Positions 44,652-53,116 of a stretch of 64,000 bases of DNA are shown here, piece after piece. Under the pieces are notes generated by a model that worked only from the letters and a program-made list of their open reading frames with translations, was not told where the DNA came from and searched no databases. Numbering within the stretch: the first letter of the stretch is position 1; the number at the start of each line of letters is the position of its first letter. A program made the position numbers and the translations under genes. Location of the stretch: positions 1,550,001-1,614,000 of the forward strand of contig JADJBB010000021.1 in the NCBI GenBank assembly GCA_016703965.1, given 5' to 3'. This stretch comes from Acidobacteriota bacterium (lineage in GTDB: Bacteria; Acidobacteriota; Blastocatellia; Pyrinomonadales; Pyrinomonadaceae).

Positions 44652-46175
44652 TCAAGCCGCTGTGCTCAGAGAATCAAGATCTTTCTTCCATCGCAAAACA
44701 GGCTTACGCGCGGCACTGGCTTCATCGAGCCGGCCGATACGTGTCGAATGCGGAGCGTCGATGACGAGCTGCGGATTTTCCTGAGCTTCCTTGTCGATAT
44801 CGATCATGGCTTCGATAAATGCATCGAGATCGGCACGTCCGACTGATTCTGTCGGCTCGATCAGCATCGCACCTTCGACCACGAGCGGGAAGTAAACGGT
44901 CATCGGGTGAAATCCGTAATCGATCAGGCGTTTAGCAATGTCGAGAGTATGAACTCCGGTCGGTGCCTGTTTTTTGTGAGAAAAGATCGCTTCGTGCATA
45001 CAATCTGACTCATAGGGCTTGTCGAACGCCCCCGCGAGAGCGTGTGAGACGTAGCGGGCATTCAGAACGGCCGCTTCGGTCGCTTCCTTCAGTCCGTCGT
45101 TTCCGTGAGTATAGATGTAAGCAAGTGCGCGCACCATCATGCCGAAATTGCCGAAAAACGCCTTAACACGCCCGATCGAGCTGGGGACGTCATAGTTAAG
45201 GAAATAACGATCGCCGTCTTTTTCGATCCTCGGAGTCGGAAGAAATGGTGCCAGATCCGCAGTGCAAAGGCATGGTCCGCAGCCCGGGCCGCCGCCGCCG
45301 TGCGGGGTTGAGAAGGTCTTGTGGAGATTCAGATGTATCACGTCAACGCCCATGTCGCCCGGACGTGCAACGCCGACGAGGGCGTTCATATTAGCTCCGT
45401 CCATGTAGACGAGGCCGCCTGCGGCGTGGATCGTATCGCAGATCTCTTTAATATTGCGTTCAAAAATACCGACCGTATTTGGGTTGGTAAGCATCAATCC
45501 GGCAACACCGCCTTCGTCGCATAACTGGCGAAGGTGATCCATATCGGTCAGGCCTTCAGCCGTCGAATGGATGGTTTTGACCGTGAAGCCTGACATCGCT
45601 GCCGAAGCGGGGTTTGTGCCATGAGCCGAATCGGGAATTAGCATTACGCGGCGATTCTTGGATTCCTCGCCATCGCGGTGATCGAGAAATGCCCGGATCA
45701 ACATAACGCCAGTCATTTCCCCCTGAGCACCGGCCGCAGGCTGAAGCGAAACTCCCGGGAGGCCTGTGATCTCTGCGAGATCCTTTTGGAGGCGAAAGAT
45801 AAGCTCGAGCGCACCTTGCGATTCTTGCTCCGGAGCAAGCGGGTGAAGCTGGGTAAATCCACCAATTCGGGCGACCTTCTCGTTGAGCCGCGAATTGTAT
45901 TTCATCGTGCACGAACCAAGAGGATACATTCCGAGATCGATCGAGTAGTTCCAGGTCGAGATCCGCGTAAAGTGGCGGACAACATCGACTTCCGAGACTT
46001 CGGGAACTCCTTCGAGATCGTCGTTACGACGAAGGTCAGCCGGTAAAAGCTCATCGAGGCTTACGGCATCGACATCAAGTTTGGGCAAACGATATCCAAC
46101 ACGGCCCGTCTGCGAACGTTCAAAAATCAAGCCTTCATTCTGGCTCGGGTGCTGTGTTACTTTTTTAATGCTCAT
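44652..46175 (-). CDS. gcvPB: Glycine dehydrogenase (decarboxylating) subunit 2
   Basis: 507 residues. LGMYPLGSCTMKYNSRLNE is diagnostic of the P-protein C-terminal half, PAAGAQGEMTGVMLIR and DSAHGTNPASAAM follow, and the PLP lysine is in HLNLHKTFSTPHGGGGPG. With GcvPA it decarboxylates glycine and passes aminomethyl to the lipoyl arm of GcvH. It is the last gene of a five-gene block that starts with gcvPA (49721-51058), 8 nt after the homocysteine methyltransferase gene. Confidence 0.95.
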   Translation of the reverse strand: MSIKKVTQHPSQNEGLIFERSQTGRVGYRLPKLDVDAVSLDELLPADLRRNDDLEGVPEVSEVDVVRHFTRISTWNYSIDLGMYPLGSCTMKYNSRLNEKVARIGGFTQLHPLAPEQESQGALELIFRLQKDLAEITGLPGVSLQPAAGAQGEMTGVMLIRAFLDHRDGEESKNRRVMLIPDSAHGTNPASAAMSGFTVKTIHSTAEGLTDMDHLRQLCDEGGVAGLMLTNPNTVGIFERNIKEICDTIHAAGGLVYMDGANMNALVGVARPGDMGVDVIHLNLHKTFSTPHGGGGPGCGPCLCTADLAPFLPTPRIEKDGDRYFLNYDVPSSIGRVKAFFGNFGMMVRALAYIYTHGNDGLKEATEAAVLNARYVSHALAGAFDKPYESDCMHEAIFSHKKQAPTGVHTLDIAKRLIDYGFHPMTVYFPLVVEGAMLIEPTESVGRADLDAFIEAMIDIDKEAQENPQLVIDAPHSTRIGRLDEASAARKPVLRWKKDLDSLSTAA

Positions 46176-46183
46176 TTTTCTTC

Positions 46184-47155
46184 CTAATTCCTGGTAACGG
46201 GAATGCGGCGGTTTCCCCTCAATACGGACACTATCTCCAGAATGTGCTCTTCGTCAGTACCGCAGCATCCGCCGAAGACTTTCAGTTGAGGGAGTAGATC
46301 TGAGATCCACATATGTTCACTGCCAAAATCGTCAATCTCTCCCCGATCAAGCTCGGTAGAGTCATCCAACTCCGCGTGGCTTTTTCGCGACGCATTAGCA
46401 CGGACGCCTCGTATCCGTTCGATCCACGGCTGCCCTCGGCCGAGAATCAGTTCATCAGCAGAGTGGCTCGGGTGGGCACAATTGATCATGTAGTATATCG
46501 GCGGTGTTTCGACTTCGCTGTCAACAGTCTCAATGGCCTCCTTCAAACTGGCTCCTGACGGCAGTTTTCCATCTGTTTCCAACGTGAACGAGATGACCGA
46601 TGGCAATCTAGCGTCGGCGGCGGCAGCAGCGATGCCGCTCGCCTCCTCAACATTTGTCATAGTTATTGCCGAGATCATATCGACCTGAACTTCCCCAAAC
46701 GCGCGTATCTGTTCCGAGTGATAGTCACGAGCTTCTTTAGGGCTCATGCCGGATTCCGCCTGATAGCCATCGCCTCTCGTGCCAACGCATCCGCTTACGA
46801 CTATCGGCGTTGATGGTTCGCCAAATTCTTCCTTAAGGTCGAACATCAGCCTGGCCGCCTTTCTGTTAACTTCTGTCGTCGCCAGATTAGGATATCCGAT
46901 CCGTTCGATCCAGTCTGGATTTGCCCTCCATGTTGGGCTCTCCAAGACAAAGCCAAAGCCAAAGTTTTTGGCAATATTCAAATATCGTTCATAGTATCCT
47001 TTCAGAGCAAGATACCCTTTTTCATCCTTCAATAAATCAAAAGCTGCGAAACAAGGTAGATCGAAACCCTCCAAAAAGACCAGCGTTGTCTCGAGGCCGC
47101 CGTCCGTTAAGTACGTTGCGACTGACTCGTGCGGCAATGTTGTAAGAGCGGCCAT
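46184..47155 (-). CDS. Homocysteine S-methyltransferase family protein (MmuM-like)
   Basis: 323 residues. A zinc-dependent methyltransferase barrel: LTDGGLETTLVFLEGFDLP at the start, then zinc ligands in MINCAHPSH and FGGCCGTDEEH. Members use S-methylmethionine, SAM or betaine to methylate homocysteine. It lacks folate and cobalamin domains, unlike MetH at 25955. It sits 8 nt before gcvPB and may tie methyl recycling to glycine cleavage; the substrate is not determined. Confidence 0.87.
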   Translation of the reverse strand: MAALTTLPHESVATYLTDGGLETTLVFLEGFDLPCFAAFDLLKDEKGYLALKGYYERYLNIAKNFGFGFVLESPTWRANPDWIERIGYPNLATTEVNRKAARLMFDLKEEFGEPSTPIVVSGCVGTRGDGYQAESGMSPKEARDYHSEQIRAFGEVQVDMISAITMTNVEEASGIAAAAADARLPSVISFTLETDGKLPSGASLKEAIETVDSEVETPPIYYMINCAHPSHSADELILGRGQPWIERIRGVRANASRKSHAELDDSTELDRGEIDDFGSEHMWISDLLPQLKVFGGCCGTDEEHILEIVSVLRGNRRIPVTRN

Positions 47156-47192
47156 AGTATCTTTTCTATTCTACAATATGGTCCTTTTAACA

Positions 47193-48524
47193 TCAGGCTT
47201 TCGGCAGCCCTTTCCTAGCTATCGACTCAACGATCTCGCTAAAACGGTCGAGTTCCCATAACGTCGTGTAGACATTCGGCGTGATCCGAATGCCGGTAAA
47301 TTCCTCGTGAACGATGGGTGTTGTAAATATCTTGTGCCTTGACATCAAATAACCGCCGATGGCCACCGGGTCGATGCCGTCGATCTTGAAATTGGCGATC
47401 GCACACGACTGTTTGGGGTCAAAAGAGGTGTTAAAGCCGACCTTCGGCACGTCTTTCAATTTGTTCATCCAGTAGCGGGCGAGGAAGCGCAGGCGTTCCT
47501 CTTTTCGCTTGCCGCCGATCGCATTGTGGAACAGGATCGCTTCGCCGATCGCGAGCCGCATCGCGGCTGAGTGCGTACCTATCTCTTCGTATTTACGGAT
47601 GTCGTTACGATTCTTATCTTCCGATGCCATCAGAGCCCAGACCTTCGCGATCTTGTCTTTTTTGACATACAGCATTCCCGTACCTTTAGGGGCGTAGATC
47701 CATTTGTGCAGGGAAGTGCCGTAATAATCGCACTGCAAGTCGTCGCGTTTGAAATCGAACTGGGCAAACGCGTGTGCTCCGTCAACGATCGTTTCGATCC
47801 CTTTCGACCTAGCCATTTCGCATATCTTTTTGATCGGCAGGATCTGTCCCGTTAGGTTTATTTGATGCGAGACGAGGATCAGTTTAGTTTTCGGCGTAAC
47901 CGCTCGTTCGAATGCAGCCGCGATATCGTCGACATTATTCGGTGCGAGCGGGATCTTGATAAGGTTTAATTTCAGGCCTTCGCGCATCTCACGCTGTTTG
48001 AGCGTGGTGATCATTCGTGGATAATCCTGCGTTGTGGTCAGGATCTCGTCGCCGGACTTGAAGTCCATTCCCATCAGGAGAATTTCGAGCGATTCACTCG
48101 CGTTGCGCGTGATCGCGATCTCTTCGGGTGAACAGCCAAAGACCTCAGCAAGCCCGGTTCTTATCGTCTCCGATTGCGGTTCGAGGATCTGCCACATCGT
48201 GTAGGCAGTCGCGTCTTCCTGTTGCCACGTGTAGCGGACGAACGCCTCGGTGACCATTCGTGGACTCGGCGAAACCCCTCCGTTGTTAAGATTGACGATC
48301 CCGCGAGTGACCGAAAACGCCTGCTGGATCGTCGACCAATAGTCCTCATCCATCGCGGCTTCGAGGGGCGAAAGATGATCGATGCTTCGGCCGGCCGCCT
48401 TAATGTTTTCAAAGAGCGACCCAACTGCGGCTGACGAAAGTGCCATCAGGCCAAGGCCTTTGCCGGCGGTCGATAGAAAACTCCTTCGATCGATGTCCTT
48501 ATCAAAACGTTGTTTTCTTATCAT
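47193..48524 (-). CDS. Tat-exported class V aminotransferase-fold PLP protein
   Basis: 443 residues. N-terminal DRRSFLSTAGKGLGLMALSS is a twin-arginine signal, so the PLP enzyme would be folded before export. The fold is aminotransferase class V (isopenicillin N epimerase/cysteine desulfurase-like): ITRNASESLEILLMG, VDGAHAFAQFDF and the PLP lysine in SLHKWIYAPKGTG. Periplasmic PLP enzymes of this kind are known but few have a proven reaction. Located between the glycosyltransferase and the homocysteine methyltransferase in the gcv block. Confidence 0.87.
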   Translation of the reverse strand: MIRKQRFDKDIDRRSFLSTAGKGLGLMALSSAAVGSLFENIKAAGRSIDHLSPLEAAMDEDYWSTIQQAFSVTRGIVNLNNGGVSPSPRMVTEAFVRYTWQQEDATAYTMWQILEPQSETIRTGLAEVFGCSPEEIAITRNASESLEILLMGMDFKSGDEILTTTQDYPRMITTLKQREMREGLKLNLIKIPLAPNNVDDIAAAFERAVTPKTKLILVSHQINLTGQILPIKKICEMARSKGIETIVDGAHAFAQFDFKRDDLQCDYYGTSLHKWIYAPKGTGMLYVKKDKIAKVWALMASEDKNRNDIRKYEEIGTHSAAMRLAIGEAILFHNAIGGKRKEERLRFLARYWMNKLKDVPKVGFNTSFDPKQSCAIANFKIDGIDPVAIGGYLMSRHKIFTTPIVHEEFTGIRITPNVYTTLWELDRFSEIVESIARKGLPKA

Positions 48525-48548
48525 TTTTGCTCCTCGAAACCGAAGTGG

Positions 48549-49697
48549 TTAATTAAGTATGCCACGATAGAAATCGACAATGTCAATTGCGAATTTCTGT
48601 CGACTAAAGTCTTCTTTGACCCGTTTAAAGCCTGCGGCAGCAATTCTGCTGCGATAGTTCGAATTCAGTAACAGACTTTCTATCGCTGCTGCTAATTCCT
48701 CGCTATTTTCGTGTTGGCAGAGTAGCCCGTTCATGCCATGTTCTATGATCTCCGGAATGCCGCCGACGTTAGTTGCGACGACCGGTATCTTTCTCGCCAT
48801 TGCCTCCAGCAGCACCAGCCCAAACCCCTCGCCATGACTCGAGAGGACATTTACATCAAAGGAATCGAAGAACTTCTCTACATCTGTCCGAAAATCGGTG
48901 AAGATAAATCTATCGGCGATCTTCAGTTCACCCAACAGCTTTTGAATTTCTAAGAAGTGGGTCTTATTTACTGCTTCCTTAGAAATCGAACCAACGATCA
49001 AAACCTTGAAGTCGATCCCTTTTCCCTTCAATTCACGGACGGCCCTGGCTAACGTAAAAAAATCCTTCTGAGGAGCGACTCTTGCGACCATCCCGATGAT
49101 CTTGGTTTTACCTTCGATCCCGAATTCCCTTCGAATCTCGGCCCGATTCTGCGCTCTGTCCGAGTCCTCAACGTTATCTATGTCAATACCGTCGTAGATC
49201 ACCGCAGCCCGTGAATCTCTAACATGCATTCCAAAAGACTGCCGTGAGTTTCTGGAAACGAAGATCCACTTTTTAACAGCTTTGAGAAAGAGCTGATCCC
49301 GCTTAGGTATTTCTGGCTGCTGGCCGCGAACGTGTGAAACGATCGGGATCCTCGAAAGGAATGCGGCCAAAGTAGCATAAAAGGAGCCTCTCAAGTCAGC
49401 GCAATGAATTAGATCTGCTTTGACCTCGCGGAATTGTCGAGCTAACTTCGACGATTCGGCTTTGTAGTTTACGAAGTGTCTTATGCTTGGTTCGATCTCC
49501 GTAAATTCGCACACTTCGAAGTTCTCGGCCCGAAAAAGCTCAGCTACTTCGTCACAATCACGCAACACAAAAAATACATTGCGAAAACCAGCCTCGCGGG
49601 TAACGCGAGCCATTCGCAGGGTGGCAAGTTCGGTTCCGCCTATCGCTTTCCACGGTAAAATGTGGGCAATGGTCGGTTGCTGGGTTCTTCCTGCCAT
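48549..49697 (-). CDS. GT4-family glycosyltransferase
   Basis: About 382 residues. N-terminal HILPWKAIGGTELATLRMA is the acceptor-side glycine loop, MVARVAPQKDFFTLARAV opens the GT-B C-terminal domain, and SSHGEGFGLVLLEAMARKIPVVATNVGGIPEI is the EX7E nucleotide-sugar motif. It transfers a sugar from a nucleotide donor, probably in cell-surface or capsule synthesis. I chose ATG 49697 (AGGAGG lies only 3 nt before it, which is close); a GTG at 49721 overlapping the gcvPA stop (TAGTG) is the alternative and would mean tight coupling. Confidence 0.88.
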   Translation of the reverse strand: MAGRTQQPTIAHILPWKAIGGTELATLRMARVTREAGFRNVFFVLRDCDEVAELFRAENFEVCEFTEIEPSIRHFVNYKAESSKLARQFREVKADLIHCADLRGSFYATLAAFLSRIPIVSHVRGQQPEIPKRDQLFLKAVKKWIFVSRNSRQSFGMHVRDSRAAVIYDGIDIDNVEDSDRAQNRAEIRREFGIEGKTKIIGMVARVAPQKDFFTLARAVRELKGKGIDFKVLIVGSISKEAVNKTHFLEIQKLLGELKIADRFIFTDFRTDVEKFFDSFDVNVLSSHGEGFGLVLLEAMARKIPVVATNVGGIPEIIEHGMNGLLCQHENSEELAAAIESLLLNSNYRSRIAAAGFKRVKEDFSRQKFAIDIVDFYRGILN

Positions 49698-49720
49698 CTG
49701 CCTCCTATAGGCGAAGGTCA

Positions 49721-51058
49721 CTAGACATTCGCCAGGCTCTTCACGAGGTGGTCGATCTGGTTACGCGTATTCGTTTCCGTCACGCAGACCAGAAGATCGT
49801 TGTCATGCCCACCGTAGTATTTTGAAAGAGCGAGGCCGCCAACGATCCCGTTGTTGGCTCGAATATTCTCCAGGATGACAGCCGCCGGTTTCGGGGCACG
49901 AACGACAAATTCATTGAAGAACGGTGCCGAAAATGCAAGCTCAAATCCGTCTACGGCTGCGATCTGTTTTGCAGCATACGCCGCTTTTTGAGCATTCTGC
50001 TCCGCGACTTCCTGCAGGCCTTTTCTGCCCATCGATTCCATATAGATCGTTGCCGCCAGGGCGATCAATCCCTGGTTAGTGCAGATGTTGGATGTCGCTT
50101 TTTCTCGGCGGATGTGCTGTTCGCGGGTCGATAATGTAAGCACGAAGCCGCGGTTGCCGTTCTTGTCATATGCGACGCCGCACAGTCGGCCCGGCATGTT
50201 GCGAACGAATGTTTCCTGCGTGGCAAACAGGCCGAGATGCGGGCCGCCGAAACTCATCGGGATGCCCCACGATTGGCCTTCGCCCACCACAATATCAGCA
50301 CCGCATTCGCCAGGCGATCTAAGCAGGCCGAACGATATCGCCTCTGTCACTGCCACAACGAACAACGCTCCAACTGCATGTGCCGCATCGGCCAAAGACT
50401 TCAGATCTTCGATGCATCCAAAAAAATTGGGTGACTGTACGACCAACGCCGCGGTCTTGTCATCCAGAGCTTCGAGACCGCTAATTCGTCCACTATGCTC
50501 GTCAAAATCGATCTCGACGATCTCGCTGTCGCCGTGCTGATCATAGGTCGCGGCAACCTCACGGTATTCAGGATGTACGCTTTTTGCGACAACGATCTTT
50601 TCCCGGCGAGTTACGCGCTGAGCCATAAGGTACGCCTCTGCCATGGCGGTCGAGCCATCGTACATCGAGGCATTCGCAACCTCCATCCCGGTAAGTTGGC
50701 AGACGAGGGTTTGGAATTCGAAAATGTACTGCAGCGTCCCCTGCGAGATCTCAGGCTGATAGGGCGTATAGGATGTGAAAAATTCCGATCTCTGGATCAA
50801 ATGATCGACGATTGTCGGCGAAAAATGTGAATAAACGCCCGCTCCTAAAAACGAGGGTTTGGTCGCAGCGGTGTTCTTCGCAGCCATCGCTTCCATTGCC
50901 GAGATGACTTCGGATTCCGCAAGCGGATCGGTCACATTCAAGGCACGGTTAAGCTGAACATTTTCTGGTATCGAGCGGAAAAGATCTTTTGCGTTCGAGA
51001 GACCGACAACGCTAAGCATTTCGTCTCTTTCTTCGGGCGAATTTGGAATATATCTCAT
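49721..51058 (-). CDS. gcvPA: Glycine dehydrogenase (decarboxylating) subunit 1
   Basis: 445 residues. MRYIPNSPEERDEML, FLGAGVYSHFSPTIVDHLI and SYTPYQPEISQGTLQY are hallmark sequences of the P-protein N-terminal half; EGQSWGIPMSFGGPHLGLF follows. It pairs with GcvPB. A terminator (51144) separates it from gcvH, so it likely has its own promoter in 51059-51143. It is followed directly by the glycosyltransferase gene. Confidence 0.95.
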   Translation of the reverse strand: MRYIPNSPEERDEMLSVVGLSNAKDLFRSIPENVQLNRALNVTDPLAESEVISAMEAMAAKNTAATKPSFLGAGVYSHFSPTIVDHLIQRSEFFTSYTPYQPEISQGTLQYIFEFQTLVCQLTGMEVANASMYDGSTAMAEAYLMAQRVTRREKIVVAKSVHPEYREVAATYDQHGDSEIVEIDFDEHSGRISGLEALDDKTAALVVQSPNFFGCIEDLKSLADAAHAVGALFVVAVTEAISFGLLRSPGECGADIVVGEGQSWGIPMSFGGPHLGLFATQETFVRNMPGRLCGVAYDKNGNRGFVLTLSTREQHIRREKATSNICTNQGLIALAATIYMESMGRKGLQEVAEQNAQKAAYAAKQIAAVDGFELAFSAPFFNEFVVRAPKPAAVILENIRANNGIVGGLALSKYYGGHDNDLLVCVTETNTRNQIDHLVKSLANV

Positions 51059-51143
51059 CTAATTTCGGTGGTATGAAAACAGGTATAATCAAACTTATTC
51101 AGCAAATTATGATGATATCAAAATCATTTATTCAAAGCGAAAA

Positions 51144-51167
51144 AGCCGTCAGCAAATGCCAACGGCT
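51144..51167 (-). terminator. Terminator after gcvH
   Basis: AGCCGT/ACGGCT stem with further pairing, followed on the minus strand by TTTTTCG. Lies about 80 nt after the gcvH stop and before gcvPA, splitting the gcv genes into two transcription units. Confidence 0.8.
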
Positions 51168-51245
51168 CAAAACTAACTTGACCGGCCAGACCGGTACGAA
51201 AGGAATTTCGAATTTCGTCTTGTCGTTCTGTACGATCTCTGACCA

Positions 51246-51635
51246 TTATGCGGAGGCAGCGAGATACTCTTCATATTCTTCTGCGGACAGCATCGCGTCG
51301 GCATCGCCCGGATTATCGAGCTTGACCTTGATCATCCATCCAGCATTATACGGGTCGTTATTTACGGCTTCCGGCGTATCGTTAATACCGTCATTTACCT
51401 CGGTTACCTCGCCGGCAAGCGGCGTGAAGACTTCGGACACGGCTTTGACCGACTCGACCGAGCCGAAAGCTTCGTGAGCGTTTAGCTTGTCGCCGACGCG
51501 GGGCATATCAATGTAGACCACGTCGCCGAGCGAATGTTGAGCGTAATCGGTGATGCCGATCGTAGCAGTATCGCCAACAACAGCGACCCACTCGTGGTCT
51601 TTGCTATAACGTAGATTTTCAGGAATGTTTGACAT
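51246..51635 (-). CDS. gcvH: Glycine cleavage system H protein
   Basis: 129 residues, the standard length. The lipoyl lysine is Lys64 (SVESVKAVSEVFTP), with the surrounding barrel strands ITDYAQHSLGDVVYIDMP and LAGEVTEVND. It shuttles the aminomethyl group from P- to T-protein. It lies 28 nt after the zinc-ribbon gene, in the transcription unit led by gcvT. Confidence 0.96.
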   Translation of the reverse strand: MSNIPENLRYSKDHEWVAVVGDTATIGITDYAQHSLGDVVYIDMPRVGDKLNAHEAFGSVESVKAVSEVFTPLAGEVTEVNDGINDTPEAVNNDPYNAGWMIKVKLDNPGDADAMLSAEEYEEYLAASA

Positions 51636-51663
51636 AGGTTTTTAGATAAAAATTATTTTCTGA

Positions 51664-51897
51664 TCAGACGGCGTAAAGTTCGAGGAAACCGCATTTTTCG
51701 CATCTAAGCCCCCGCACATCGCGACGAACGCGGTCGTGAACTTTGACGTTATCGCCTTTGATTCCGAGCAGGGAAGCGTGTTCGGGTTCGCCGTCGATCC
51801 AACCGAGCTTCATATAATAATGCTCGCTCTTGTCAGCAGCAAAGCCCTTGGTCATATTGCCGCCGCACTTACTGCACGCGTACTGCTGAGAACTCAT
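51664..51897 (-). CDS. Small zinc-ribbon protein (DUF6487-like)
   Basis: 77 residues. Two CxxC knuckles (ACSKCGG at the start and RCEKCGF near the end) form a zinc ribbon around WIDGEPEHASLLG. Proteins of this size with WxxGxPE between the knuckles are common and uncharacterised. Its start overlaps the gcvT stop by 4 nt (ATGA) and it sits 28 nt before gcvH, so it is co-translated with the glycine cleavage proteins. Confidence 0.8.
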   Translation of the reverse strand: MSSQQYACSKCGGNMTKGFAADKSEHYYMKLGWIDGEPEHASLLGIKGDNVKVHDRVRRDVRGLRCEKCGFLELYAV

Positions 51898-53012
51898 TTT
51901 GCCCGCTTATAGAAAGGCGTCGGAACTACTATTGCCCCAATGTGTCGGCCCCTAACGTCAATTTTAATTTCTTGTCCGACATTTGCAAACTCCAGAGGCA
52001 AAAACGCGAGACCGATGTTCTTTTTGAGATATGGAGCAGGACTGCCGCTCGTGACGATGCCAACCTTTTCGTCGCCAACGTAAACGTCAAAACCATCGCG
52101 GGCGATTCCTGGCTCTGTCATCTCAAAGCCCACTATCTTTCGCTTCAATCCGGCTTCTTTCTGAGCTGCCAGTGCTGCCGACCCGATAAAGTCTCCCTTC
52201 TGTAACTTGGTTATCCAGCCAAGGCCGGCTTCGAGAGGCGTTATGTCGTCGCCGAGTTCGTGGCCGTAGAGGGACATAGCGGCCTCCAGACGCAGCGTAT
52301 TTCTCGCGGCCAGTCCGCAGGGAAGGATGCCTTCGGGATCGCCGTATTCGCCCGTCTCGAGGAGCTTTTTCCAGAGATGCTCGGCGTGTTCGGGTGAGGC
52401 GTAGACCTCGAAACCGTCTTCGCCCGTGTAACCGGTACGCGAGATGATCGCGTCAACGCCGTCAACCTGGCCGGTCGTGAAGTGATAGTACTTGATCGCG
52501 CCGAGATCGGTTCCGGTCAGTTTCTGCAGGATACCCGTTGCATCCGGCCCCTGGACGGCTATCTGACAATAGTCGGAAGAGGCATTTCGTAAGCCAAGGT
52601 CGTCATGTTCCGAATGATGCGACTTGATCCAAGCCCAATCCTTCTCGGTCGTTCCTGCGTTTACAACGAGTAGCAGCCTATCGTGGCTAAAACGGTAAAC
52701 GAGCAAGTCATCGACAACACCGCCGTTCTGGTTTGTGAGAGCCGAGTAGTGTGCCTGGCCGTCAATAAGTTTTGTGACATCGTTTGTTGTGAGACGATTT
52801 ACAAAGGCGGTCGCATCAGGTCCTTCGACCCAGATCTCGCCCATGTGCGAGACATCAAAAAGGCCCGAACGCGTGCGGCAGCGCATGTGTTCCTCGATCA
52901 CGCCTGCAGGATACTGGACCGGCATATCCCAGCCGCCAAAATCGACCATTCTTCCGCCAAGTTCCCGATGTGCTGCATTCAGCGGCGTCTTTTTTAGTTC
53001 TGTTTCTAACAT
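51894..53012 (-). CDS. gcvT: Glycine cleavage system aminomethyltransferase (T protein)
   Basis: 372 residues from ATG 53012 (MLETELKKTPLNAAHRELG). Motifs: DFGGWDMPVQYPAGVIEEH, FDVSHMGEI, and the C-terminal MTEPGIARDGFDVY. It releases ammonia and makes 5,10-methylene-THF from the aminomethyl lipoyl group. The longer frame (to 53093) is rejected because it runs into the divergent gene. The 104 nt to the DUF512 start (53117) are too short for a glycine riboswitch and none was seen. Confidence 0.94.
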   Translation of the reverse strand: MLETELKKTPLNAAHRELGGRMVDFGGWDMPVQYPAGVIEEHMRCRTRSGLFDVSHMGEIWVEGPDATAFVNRLTTNDVTKLIDGQAHYSALTNQNGGVVDDLLVYRFSHDRLLLVVNAGTTEKDWAWIKSHHSEHDDLGLRNASSDYCQIAVQGPDATGILQKLTGTDLGAIKYYHFTTGQVDGVDAIISRTGYTGEDGFEVYASPEHAEHLWKKLLETGEYGDPEGILPCGLAARNTLRLEAAMSLYGHELGDDITPLEAGLGWITKLQKGDFIGSAALAAQKEAGLKRKIVGFEMTEPGIARDGFDVYVGDEKVGIVTSGSPAPYLKKNIGLAFLPLEFANVGQEIKIDVRGRHIGAIVVPTPFYKRAK

Positions 53013-53116
53013 AGCTTGAGTGTAAACGAGAGGATTCGGTTGGCACAAGTTTGGGAAGCCGAGGAAATAACTTGTTGCCAACCCGCGGCACAAAACTTAC
53101 ACTAGGTAGTTTCGAT

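Noticed and set aside
53013..53116. Glycine riboswitch upstream of gcvT
   Set aside because: Only 104 nt separate the divergent starts and no paired aptamer pattern was visible.
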